From Gemmataceae bacterium (GTDB taxonomy: Bacteria > Planctomycetota > Planctomycetia > Gemmatales > Gemmataceae), in NCBI GenBank assembly GCA_009691845.1, contig SIAJ01000062.1, positions 1 to 34,917 on the forward strand: a stretch of 34,917 nucleotides of DNA, written 5' to 3'. Positions 16,423 through 23,696 of this stretch are shown in pieces. The position numbers and the translations under genes were made by a program. The notes under the pieces are model-generated. The model had not been told where the DNA came from, ran no database searches, and saw only the letters and a list, made by a program, of their open reading frames with translations. Each line of letters starts with the position of its first letter. Within the stretch, counting starts at the first letter, position 1.

Positions 16423-17418
16423 TTACGGAGTTAGCACGATTTTCCCGCTGAGCGTGCCCGCATTTCGCAGCGTGTTGTCTTCCTGCAATTGATGGGCGGC
16501 TGCCGTCTCGCTGAGCCGCATGCGCCGGCCGATGTTTGCTTTGAGCTTGCCCTCGACCAGCCAACGATTGATGTCCTCCGCGCACAATCGCTGTTCCGCG
16601 GCCGGGATGTTGAACATCGCGAAGCCATACAGGCTGAGGCACTTCACATAAAAAGGCCCGTGCGGGAATGGCGGCCTGGCCACGCGGCCAGCCATCACCA
16701 CGATGCGTCCTCGCGCTCGGACGGCTTCCACCATGCGATCGTAGTCTGGCTCACGCAGTGTTTCGTACCAGACGTGCAGTCCTTCGCCCTTCGTGAATTC
16801 CTTGATCTTTGCAGCCACGTCTTCGGTCTTGTACTGGATCGCCAGATCGGCACCGAGAGCCAGGGCCTGCTTCGCCTTCTGCGCGGAACCGACCGTGGCA
16901 ACAACCTTCGCACCAATGGCTTTGGCCATCTGCACGACTGTTGAACCCACTCCTCCCGTGCCTCCATTCACGAAGACCGTTTCACCAGGCTGAAGTTTCG
17001 CACACATGAACAACCCAAGATGAGCCGTGATTCCCACGAGCGACACGGCAACAACGTCCTCGTCTTTCACGCTTGGCGGTGTGGGATACAGATAGTCCTC
17101 CGCCACGCAGGAATACTCCGCGAATGTGCCTTGTCTTCCCAGGAGCCCTTGATTGGAGCCCCAGACGCGATCGCCGACGCTATAACGAGACACGCCTGGC
17201 CCGAGCTTTTCGACCACACCCGCGAGGTCGCCCCCTGGAATGAATGGCTTCGGCAACGCCATCTGCACGGCACCGCCGCGAATGTAGGTATCAATCGGAT
17301 TGACCGCGACGGCCAATATTTTCACTCGCACCTCGCCGGCCCTCGGCTCCGGATCGGGCAGATCGCCGAAACGGATGACATCGGGGGCTCCAGTGCTTTC
17401 GAGATACGCGGCTTTCAT
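16423..17418 (-). CDS. NAD(P)H:quinone oxidoreductase-like, MDR superfamily
   Basis: A 331-residue medium-chain dehydrogenase/reductase without the zinc ligands. The N-terminal GroES-like domain has 'AVNPIDTYIRGG' and 'FIPGGDLAGVVEKLGPGV', typical of quinone reductases (zeta-crystallin type). The Rossmann fold has NGGTGGVGS at 151-159 for the dinucleotide phosphate. The C-terminus 'LSGKIVLTP' is the normal family ending. The ATG at 17418 gives the classic MKAAYLE start; the frame open to 17643 is rejected because it would overlap the hydroxylase promoter region. The ribosome-binding site is weak. The real substrate cannot be read from sequence. Confidence 0.9.
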   Translation of the reverse strand: MKAAYLESTGAPDVIRFGDLPDPEPRAGEVRVKILAVAVNPIDTYIRGGAVQMALPKPFIPGGDLAGVVEKLGPGVSRYSVGDRVWGSNQGLLGRQGTFAEYSCVAEDYLYPTPPSVKDEDVVAVSLVGITAHLGLFMCAKLQPGETVFVNGGTGGVGSTVVQMAKAIGAKVVATVGSAQKAKQALALGADLAIQYKTEDVAAKIKEFTKGEGLHVWYETLREPDYDRMVEAVRARGRIVVMAGRVARPPFPHGPFYVKCLSLYGFAMFNIPAAEQRLCAEDINRWLVEGKLKANIGRRMRLSETAAAHQLQEDNTLRNAGTLSGKIVLTP

Positions 17419-17572
17419 GTGACACCAGGAGTAAGAGTTACAGTGAAGCATAGCCAGCCAGGCGACGTGCGTCCCTTCAACGAGTTGGACTTGGTTTGTT
17501 GACCGAACAAATCGTAAAATGAGGATGCAGGGGCATCCGGCACCCCCCACCCGTGGCACCGGAGGTGAGGCC

Positions 17573-18472
17573 ATGAAGGACACGACACTGATCGAGTACG
17601 GCAAGATCATTGACGCCCAAACGATGGTCGAGCCGGCCGACACGACGGAACTCGAACTGGAGCTGGATCATCCGGGACTGGGTGATTCTCGATACATCGA
17701 ACGTCGTCGCGAGCTTTTTCATCTCACACGCCAGCATCGGCTTGAGCGGCTCGGCCCGCCGATGATCACTTATTTACCCGAAGAAACGCGCATTTGGAGG
17801 GAAGTCAGCCCAAAACTGGACGAGTTGCACGTTCAGTACGCGTGTTCGATGTATGTAAAGGCCAAGCGCGATTTGGCGATTACTCAAAGCGAGATTCCGC
17901 AACTTCGCATTCTGAGTGAGCGGGTGAAACACGAAACAAACATGCATCTCGTGCCGGCCGAGGGTGCGTTGCCTTATCGCACGTTCTACCGGTACATCGG
18001 CGAGCGTGGCTTTCCGGTCACGCAGTTCATTCGTCACGGCTCGCATCCGGAGTTCACACCTGAGCCGGACATGATTCACGATTGCCTGGGGCACGTGCCT
18101 CCGCTCATGAATCAGGATTACGCGGAGATGTTGACACTCGTCGGCAAGGCAGTCTCCGCAACGAATAACGGTCAACACGTGCTCCACCTAAAGCGATTCA
18201 GTTGGTTCAGTATCGAATTCGGACTGATGGACGAAGTGGGCGAGACGAAAGTATTCGGGGCCGGCATCCTGTCCTCGACGGGCGAAATTCCTTATTCGCT
18301 CCACTCGAAGGACGTGACTCGTAGACCGTTCGTGACGGATGTAGTCATCAACACGGATTACGATCCCTCGCACATGCAGGTGAATTTGTTTGTCGCTCCG
18401 TCGTTCGCGTTCTTGCGGGCGGAATTGGAATCGCTGGTGAAACGATTAGGCATTCGCGTGGAAACACCATGA
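17573..18472 (+). CDS. phhA: Pterin-dependent aromatic amino acid hydroxylase (phenylalanine 4-hydroxylase type)
   Basis: Expected to hydroxylate phenylalanine to tyrosine with a pterin cofactor and non-heme iron. The 299-residue protein has the family iron site: His169 and His174 in MIHDCLGHVP, and Glu215 in WFSIEFGL. 'HGSHPEFTPEPDMIHD' precedes it. No ACT regulatory domain is present, as in other bacterial enzymes. The ATG at 17573 is preceded by GGAGGTGAGG, which decides against the upstream ATG at 17519. Its TGA overlaps the ATG of the next gene, a 4-hydroxyphenylpyruvate dioxygenase, so the two serve the same Phe/Tyr degradation route. Assignment to phenylalanine over tryptophan is supported mainly by this neighbour. 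Confidence 0.9.
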   Translation: MKDTTLIEYGKIIDAQTMVEPADTTELELELDHPGLGDSRYIERRRELFHLTRQHRLERLGPPMITYLPEETRIWREVSPKLDELHVQYACSMYVKAKRDLAITQSEIPQLRILSERVKHETNMHLVPAEGALPYRTFYRYIGERGFPVTQFIRHGSHPEFTPEPDMIHDCLGHVPPLMNQDYAEMLTLVGKAVSATNNGQHVLHLKRFSWFSIEFGLMDEVGETKVFGAGILSSTGEIPYSLHSKDVTRRPFVTDVVINTDYDPSHMQVNLFVAPSFAFLRAELESLVKRLGIRVETP

Positions 18473-19575
18473 TCACCAACGACATCCCCCTTCGCCGCAT
18501 CGATCACGTCCGCTTCTTCGTCGGCAATGCACGGCAATCCGCGTATTTTTATCGCAATGCCTTCGGCTTTGAGGTGGTCGCCTACGCTGGCCTGGAAACC
18601 AAGGTTCGCCATGAGGCGGGCTATGTTTTGAGGCAGGGTGAAATTACATTCGTCCTCATCTCTCCCCTGAGCAAGGAGCATCCCGACAGCCAACGGCTGA
18701 TCTCACACGGCGATGGCGTGATGGATATTGCCATCGACGTGGCCGACGTGAGCTCGTCGTTTCAGACGGCTGTCTCTCGCGGTGCGACTGCGGTTCGCAA
18801 CCCGGAGGCGATTGAGGATGAGTACGGAATCTATGAAAGTGCCAGCATTCGAGCCTACGGCGACACGACACATACGTTCGTGAATCGCGACCGCTATCAA
18901 GGTGTGCATTCGCCAGGTTTCAAGCCGATCGACGCCGATCGATACAGTGCCGCGACGGCTCATCCCGTGGGGTTGGCAGCCATCGACCACATCGTCGGCA
19001 ACGTCGAAGAAGGCAAGATGAACGAGTGGGTCGAGTTTTATCGCAAGGTCCTGGGCTTCGAGCAACTTGTCTCGTTCGACGACAAGGACATCAGCACCGA
19101 GTATTCCGCATTGATGTCCAAGGTCGTGCAGAACGGAACGGGCCGCATCAAGTTTCCGATCAACGAACCGGCGAAAGCGAAACGAAAATCGCAAATTGAC
19201 GAGTACCTCCAGTATTACGGCGGGCCCGGCGTGCAACACATCGCCCTGATGACCGGGGACATCATCGAAACCGTGAAGGCGATGCGAGCGAATGACGTGT
19301 CGTTCTTGCGCGTGCCGAAATCGTACTATGATTCGCTACCCGCCCGTGTCGGCCCGATCCGTGAGAGCATCGATGACTTGGCCGAGTTGGGCATCCTGGT
19401 CGACCGCGACGAGGAGGGCTACATGCTGCAGATCTTCACGAAACCCGTGGCGGATCGCCCGACGCTGTTTTTTGAAGTGATTCAAAGACGCGGCTCCAAG
19501 AGTTTCGGCAAAGGCAATTTCAAGGCACTGTTTGAGGCAATCGAACGAGAACAGGATAAACGTGGGACCTTGTGA
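18469..19575 (+). CDS. hppD: 4-hydroxyphenylpyruvate dioxygenase
   Basis: Converts 4-hydroxyphenylpyruvate to homogentisate. The 368-residue protein has two vicinal-oxygen-chelate halves; only the C-terminal half carries the iron triad: His174 in AIDHIVGNV, His257 in GVQHIAL and Glu336 in FFEVIQR. 'GPIRESIDDLAELGILVDRD' and the C-terminal helix 'GKGNFKALFEAIEREQ' are diagnostic of this enzyme over mandelate synthases. The start codon overlaps the hydroxylase stop (ATGA), so translation is coupled. The aminotransferase between the two steps and the later homogentisate enzymes are not in this window. Confidence 0.95.
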   Translation: MITNDIPLRRIDHVRFFVGNARQSAYFYRNAFGFEVVAYAGLETKVRHEAGYVLRQGEITFVLISPLSKEHPDSQRLISHGDGVMDIAIDVADVSSSFQTAVSRGATAVRNPEAIEDEYGIYESASIRAYGDTTHTFVNRDRYQGVHSPGFKPIDADRYSAATAHPVGLAAIDHIVGNVEEGKMNEWVEFYRKVLGFEQLVSFDDKDISTEYSALMSKVVQNGTGRIKFPINEPAKAKRKSQIDEYLQYYGGPGVQHIALMTGDIIETVKAMRANDVSFLRVPKSYYDSLPARVGPIRESIDDLAELGILVDRDEEGYMLQIFTKPVADRPTLFFEVIQRRGSKSFGKGNFKALFEAIEREQDKRGTL

Positions 19576-19808
19576 GGTGTGGTCTTCACGCTCGGTTGCG
19601 GAGACCTTCGAATAGGCGAAATCGTGCGGTATCGGGTGTTCGATATTGCATTGCGTTGCACACCTGATTTCTGCAACGAATTGATAGTGTGTGCGATGCA
19701 AGCAATGAAACAGACCCTCATGAAGTAGGCTCGTGACACCGATCAGCCTTGCCAAAGATAGGTCGATCTGCTTCCATGAGCGAGGGAGGATTGACAAGAA
19801 GGATCGAA

Positions 19809-21209
19809 ATGCACGACCAAGGTTCAGCGTCACGTCGGGAGTTTCTAAAAGTGGGGCTAGCCGCGTTTGGCTCGCTTTCGCTGCCGGGATTGCTACGCCT
19901 TCGTAGCGAGGCCTCGGTGCCCGGGAACCGCGAACGCACGGCCGTCATCGTCGTCTGGCTGCGCGGAGGTGGCAGCCACCTGGAGACCTACGATCCCAAG
20001 CCGGATTCTCCTTCGGACTATCGCGGACCATTTGGAACTATCGCGACAAAGGTTCCTGGCCTTCAACTCGGCGAGTTGCTGCCCAAGCATGCCGCCGTCG
20101 CTCATCGATTCTCGATTCTGCGATCGATGGCCCATACGGGTGGCGGACATCCATCTGGCTCTTTGCAATTGCTGGCTGGCGATCCCGACGCTCAAGATAA
20201 AATCAAGCCGGTTTATCCCGACTTCATGAGTGTGGCCCATCGTCTGCGTTACGATGCCAGCCGACCGTTGCCAAATTACGTCGGCGTGAATCCGATCGTG
20301 AACTACGACAGCTTCACGATTGCCGGGCCGGGCTATCTGGGCGAATCGTACGCGCCGTTCGCATTGATGGGCGATGTCAACTCCCCGTCGTTTCGAGTGC
20401 CGAATCTGGGTCTGCGGAGTCCGAGTCAACGCGAGCAGATGAGTGACCGAATCGCCCTGTATCAGAAGTTGGATACTCTTCGCCGAGATCTCGATCGTTC
20501 GGGAACCATCGATGCGATGGACCGTTTTGAAGGACAGGCGTTGGGCTTACTTACCAGCACAAAAGCGTCCGAGGCGTTCGATCTGAATCGCGAGAGCCCA
20601 AAGGTTCGCGATCGCTATGGTCGCAACTCCTGGGGCCAGCAATTGCTGATGGCTCGGCGATTAGTCGAGGCGGGCGTGGAAATCATCACGACGACTCTCG
20701 ATGGCCCGTTGTGTGGTCGAGTGGCCAACTGGGACGATCACGCAGTCAATCAGCACGTTTTCGATGCTTACAAGTTTCGGGCACCGGTCTTCGATCAGGC
20801 CGTCTCTGCCTTGATCGACGACATCTACGATCGTGGCCTGGATCGCCGGGTGCTGGTTGTCGTCACCGGAGAGTTTGGCCGCACTCCGAAAATTTCTTAC
20901 GTTGCCAGCAGCGGTGGTGGCGTGGCCAGTGGCTCGGAAGGAACGGTGCAGCCCGGTCGAGACCATTGGCCGAGAGCAAACTCGATCCTCTGGGCTGGCG
21001 GTGGCATTGCTACTGGCCACGTGATCGGTGCCACGGATCGGCGTGGCGAAGATGTGATCGAGCGCAGGTCCGGCCCGCACGATTTCCTGGCCACCATCTA
21101 CAGCCATCTCGGCATCGATTACGACAGGGTCACGCTTCCCGATTTCAGCGGCCGACCCGTCCCGATTGTTCGGGATGGCAAGGCGATTCCAGAACTGCTT
21201 TCAACGTGA
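19809..21209 (+). CDS. DUF1501 family protein, Tat-exported
   Basis: A 466-residue member of the DUF1501 group, related in fold to sulfatases/alkaline phosphatases and very abundant in planctomycetes. It opens with a twin-arginine signal: SRREFLKVGLAAFGSLSLPG. Family features follow: 'VVWLRGGGSHLETYDPKPD', 'LPKHAAVAHRFSILRSMAH' then GGGHPSG, 'NSWGQQLLMARRLVEAGVE', 'VVVTGEFGRTPKI', 'GRDHWPRANSILWAGGGI', and the C-terminal 'DFLATIYSHLGID'. The ATG at 19809 follows GAAGG with a 7-base gap; TTG 19749 and ATG 19776 are less good. DUF1501 genes usually lie beside a DUF1549/DUF1553 cytochrome gene; none is next to this one. The substrate is unknown. Confidence 0.9.
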   Translation: MHDQGSASRREFLKVGLAAFGSLSLPGLLRLRSEASVPGNRERTAVIVVWLRGGGSHLETYDPKPDSPSDYRGPFGTIATKVPGLQLGELLPKHAAVAHRFSILRSMAHTGGGHPSGSLQLLAGDPDAQDKIKPVYPDFMSVAHRLRYDASRPLPNYVGVNPIVNYDSFTIAGPGYLGESYAPFALMGDVNSPSFRVPNLGLRSPSQREQMSDRIALYQKLDTLRRDLDRSGTIDAMDRFEGQALGLLTSTKASEAFDLNRESPKVRDRYGRNSWGQQLLMARRLVEAGVEIITTTLDGPLCGRVANWDDHAVNQHVFDAYKFRAPVFDQAVSALIDDIYDRGLDRRVLVVVTGEFGRTPKISYVASSGGGVASGSEGTVQPGRDHWPRANSILWAGGGIATGHVIGATDRRGEDVIERRSGPHDFLATIYSHLGIDYDRVTLPDFSGRPVPIVRDGKAIPELLST

Positions 21210-21268
21210 CGAGCCTTGCCCACGCAGGCCCACATCGCGATGATGAACCTTCCTTCACCGATGAACCA

Positions 21269-21352
21269 GGCCGCGTGGTGGAATGGCAGACACTGGGGAC
21301 TTAAAATCCCCTGCCCATAACGGGCGTACCGGTTCAAGTCCGGTCGCGGCCA
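21269..21352 (+). tRNA. tRNA-Leu (anticodon UAA)
   Basis: The acceptor arms GGCCGCG (21269-21275) and CGCGGCC (21345-21351) pair over 7 bp. The anticodon stem GGGGA/TCCCC encloses the loop CTTAAAA with anticodon TAA. A long variable arm (GCCC-ATAAC-GGGC) marks a class II tRNA, and the T arm is ACCGG-TTCAAGT-CCGGT. The discriminator is A; the 3' CCA is not encoded. Confidence 0.93.
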
Positions 21353-21399
21353 CTCTCAGGATTCTTTGGGAATCGCTTGTTGGTCCGATTGGCCATCTG

Positions 21400-21570
21400 T
21401 TCCCGTTGCGCGTAGCGATTGCCGTTGAGAATGTGGCCGAGCGTCTTCCATATCGCATCCGCAAAGATGCATACAAAAACGTGCGTCTGCGTTCGGCCGC
21501 TTGACTGATACCAAATCGGCCGCAACAACTCCGCCGTCCAGCCTTTCTGATTGCTACGCAACAGGTGAGC
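21400..21570 (-). pseudogene. Probable transposase C-terminal relic beside tRNA-Leu
   Basis: On the minus strand the frame reads 'LLRPIWYQSSGRTQTHVFVC' followed by 'IFADAIWKTLGHIL'. This resembles the C-terminus of IS1634-like DDE transposases, where '.RPVYH...RV.AH...CFLAY.LWKTL' is common. Only about 50 codons are recognisable, with no catalytic residues. No inverted repeats or target duplications were identified. The gap 21353-21627 between tRNA-Leu and arsS holds nothing else that I can name. Confidence 0.4.
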
Positions 21571-21627
21571 GCCGTCGTGGCGCAAAACGCGTTCGACGCA
21601 GAGCGTCAAACGATGTAACCTTCCTGT

Positions 21628-22644
21628 ATGCCGACACTCACGCTTGCTCGCCAAAATCACCCGCTTGCCGATTCGACTCGGCAACTGGAATTGATCGATC
21701 ACGGGAAGCCGTTCGAGCAATCGCTGGGCAAGCCGCTACGAGCAACGAGTATCGACGTTCTTCAAGTGAATGTCGGCAAGCTGTGCAACCAGACCTGTTC
21801 GCACTGTCACGTCGATGCGGGTCCGGAACGACGCGAGATCATGTCGGCCGAGACGGCTGAATTGTGCCTGAACGTGCTGGCTCGGCACGCGATCCCCACG
21901 CTCGACATCACCGGCGGGGCACCCGAAATGTGCCCATCATTTCGCCGACTGGTAACGCGAGGCCATGAACTCGGCCGGCACGTCATCGATCGGTGCAACC
22001 TCACGATCCTGCTAGCTCCCGGCTATACGGACTTGCCCGAATTCCTGGCGGCCCACCAAGTCGAGATTGTTGCCTCGCTCCCTTGTTACTTGATGGAAAA
22101 TGTGGATAAGCAACGTGGCACAGGCGTGTTCGATAAATCGATCGAGGCACTCAAGCGGCTGAATGCCGTGGGCTACGGACGCGAGTTGCCGCTCACGCTC
22201 GTTTACAATCCCGTCGGCTCATCGCTGCCGCCGGCGCAGGCCAAACTTGAGGGGGATTATCGCGAGCAACTGCGTTCGCGATTCAGCATCGAGTTCAGTC
22301 GATTGATCACGATCGCGAACATGCCGATCAGTCGATTCCTCGAAGACCTCGTGCGCAATGGCAAGCTCGACGCCTACATGGACAGGTTGATCGCGGCCTA
22401 CAATCCGTTGGCGGCCGAAGGGGTGATGTGCCGAACGATGCTCTCGGTCGGCTGGGACGGTCGGCTGTACGATTGCGATTTCAACCAGATGCTCGACCTG
22501 GAAATTGTCGCGGGTTTGCCACGCCACATCCGCGATTTTGATTTGAAGAGCATGGCGAATCGCCGCATCGTGACTCGTCAGCATTGCTACGGTTGCACGG
22601 CCGGAGCGGGCTCGAGTTGCGGTGGAAGCCTCGTTGCAAAGTGA
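21628..22644 (+). CDS. arsS: Radical SAM protein ArsS (arsenosugar biosynthesis)
   Basis: A 338-residue radical S-adenosylmethionine enzyme. The cluster-binding motif is C53-x3-C57-x2-C60 in CNQTCSHCHVDAGPERRE, followed by 'LDITGGAPEM'. The C-terminal DUF3641 part has 'CRTMLSVGWDGRLYDCDFNQ' and ends with C320-x2-C323 and C331 (CYGCTAGAGSSCGG). This architecture is that of ArsS, which transfers a 5'-deoxyadenosyl group to dimethylarsinous compounds on the way to arsenosugars. The partner methyltransferase ArsM is not in the window. The start has no clear ribosome-binding site (CCTTCCTGT before ATG). Confidence 0.88.
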   Translation: MPTLTLARQNHPLADSTRQLELIDHGKPFEQSLGKPLRATSIDVLQVNVGKLCNQTCSHCHVDAGPERREIMSAETAELCLNVLARHAIPTLDITGGAPEMCPSFRRLVTRGHELGRHVIDRCNLTILLAPGYTDLPEFLAAHQVEIVASLPCYLMENVDKQRGTGVFDKSIEALKRLNAVGYGRELPLTLVYNPVGSSLPPAQAKLEGDYREQLRSRFSIEFSRLITIANMPISRFLEDLVRNGKLDAYMDRLIAAYNPLAAEGVMCRTMLSVGWDGRLYDCDFNQMLDLEIVAGLPRHIRDFDLKSMANRRIVTRQHCYGCTAGAGSSCGGSLVAK

Positions 22645-22862
22645 TACTCTCGGACCCGCACAGCTTCAGGCTCCGCATGAAGGCGGTTTCACTTCCAGCG
22701 AACCTGACCCAAGAATCTTCTTTGTTCCGTGTGTGAGCGTCAATCGCTCAGCAGAGGAACTCGTCGGAAGGGTTACAATAACTCCTGGAGTTGCTCCCGT
22801 CGCACGGACTTAGCACCTCGATTGAATCCATGGAGGCATCGGCCAGGCGTGGGTATTGACTC
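22645..22862. other. Intergenic sequence, nothing recognised
   Basis: Between arsS and the IPT/TIG-like relic. No frame has a recognisable product, start or RNA structure. Confidence 0.4.
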
Positions 22863-22990
22863 GCCATTCGCTTCAACGATCTGTCGGCAGAATTCGTTGT
22901 TGATTCGGATTCGCAGATCATCGTCGTGGTCCCCACGAAGGGGAAGTCGGGGCGGATCAAGATCTTCACACCACGTGGGATGGTGATGTG
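22863..22990 (+). pseudogene. IPT/TIG-like domain fragment
   Basis: In the frame starting at 22863 the DNA reads 'AIRFNDLSAEFVVDSDSQII' then 'VVVPTKGKSGRIKIFTPRG'. The pattern (F-N-x3-A-x-F-x-V-x-SD-x-Q-I, VP, SG-x-I-x-V-x-TP-x-G) is that of immunoglobulin-like IPT/TIG domains of large secreted planctomycete proteins. A TGA lies 6 bases upstream in the same frame and no start or partner domain remains, so this is a relic. The rest of the gap to 23142 shows no gene. Confidence 0.45.
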
Positions 22991-23141
22991 CAGGGTAAAC
23001 TCGACCGCGACGTGGTTGAGGCTATTGGCCGCCGGGGTCGGCGCGGCGATCTGAGGCTTTGCACCCTACTCCAAAAATTCACTGGCCAGTTCGCTTCCAT
23101 TTTCCGACGATGGCTAGGCCTATTCACCCTTCTGGAGTTCG

Positions 23142-23588
23142 ATGATGAAACTGTTCGTTGCTGCGATCTCGTTTGTTGTCTTTGCCGGCTTTGCAGTTGC
23201 GGAAGAGAAGAAAAAATTCGACCCTGCATCCATCCAAGGCAAATGGAAGTTCACGGGGGGGACCAAGACGGGAACCAAGGCCGAGGAGACGAGCCTCAAG
23301 GCTGAGGTAACGATCACCAAGGACACCATCACCATCAAGGATGCGACCGAAACGCATGTAATGTCCTTCAAACTCGATGTCACCAAGTCGCCAATCGAAA
23401 TCAACATGGAAGGGAAGGAAGGCCCGGCCAAGGGGTCGATGGGCGAAGGCATCATCGAGATCGATGGCGACACGTTGAAGCTCGCGTACAGCACTAACAT
23501 ACCCGGCTTCGACGGCAAACGGCCGACCAAGTTCGAGAGCACCAAAGACAACAAGGCGTTCTTGTTCATGCTGAAGAAGGCGAAGTAA
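23142..23588 (+). CDS. TIGR03067-type exported protein
   Basis: A 148-residue protein with a signal peptide (MMKLFVAAISFVVFAGFAVA). The mature part follows the TIGR03067 pattern known mainly from planctomycetes: 'IQGKWKFTGG' at 31-40, 'VTITKDTITIKDATETHV', a 'KLDVTKSPIEINM' strand with the conserved Pro, 'GIIEIDGDTLKLA' and 'KRPTKFES'. The order suggests a small lipocalin-like beta barrel; the ligand and role are unknown. The tandem ATGATG start follows CTGGAG. A GTAG palindrome lies 10 bases past the stop. Confidence 0.85.
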   Translation: MMKLFVAAISFVVFAGFAVAEEKKKFDPASIQGKWKFTGGTKTGTKAEETSLKAEVTITKDTITIKDATETHVMSFKLDVTKSPIEINMEGKEGPAKGSMGEGIIEIDGDTLKLAYSTNIPGFDGKRPTKFESTKDNKAFLFMLKKAK

Positions 23589-23598
23589 GGATCTAAAT

Positions 23599-23627
23599 GT
23601 AGCCCTCTCGCTCCGTGAGAGGGCTAC
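23599..23627. repeat. GTAG palindrome (second copy of the 6987-7078 arm)
   Basis: GTAGCCCTCTC (23599-23609) pairs perfectly with GAGAGGGCTAC (23617-23627) over the loop GCTCCGT. The arms are identical to the outer arms of the 6987-7078 element. Located just after the TIGR03067 gene, it may end that transcript. Confidence 0.7.
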
Positions 23628-23651
23628 GTGTCTTGTTATCGCATTGACAGC

Positions 23652-23686
23652 CCGTGGTTCGCGGTATCCTCTGCCGCGAACCACGG
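23652..23686. promoter_or_regulatory. 13-bp perfect hairpin just upstream of the 23697 start
   Basis: CCGTGGTTCGCGG (23652-23664) pairs with CCGCGAACCACGG (23674-23686) over a 9-nt loop. It ends 10 bases before the ATG at 23697, so it would cover the ribosome-binding region or form a second terminator after the TIGR03067 gene. Which role applies cannot be read from sequence. Confidence 0.4.
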
Positions 23687-23696
23687 AAATGTCCGC

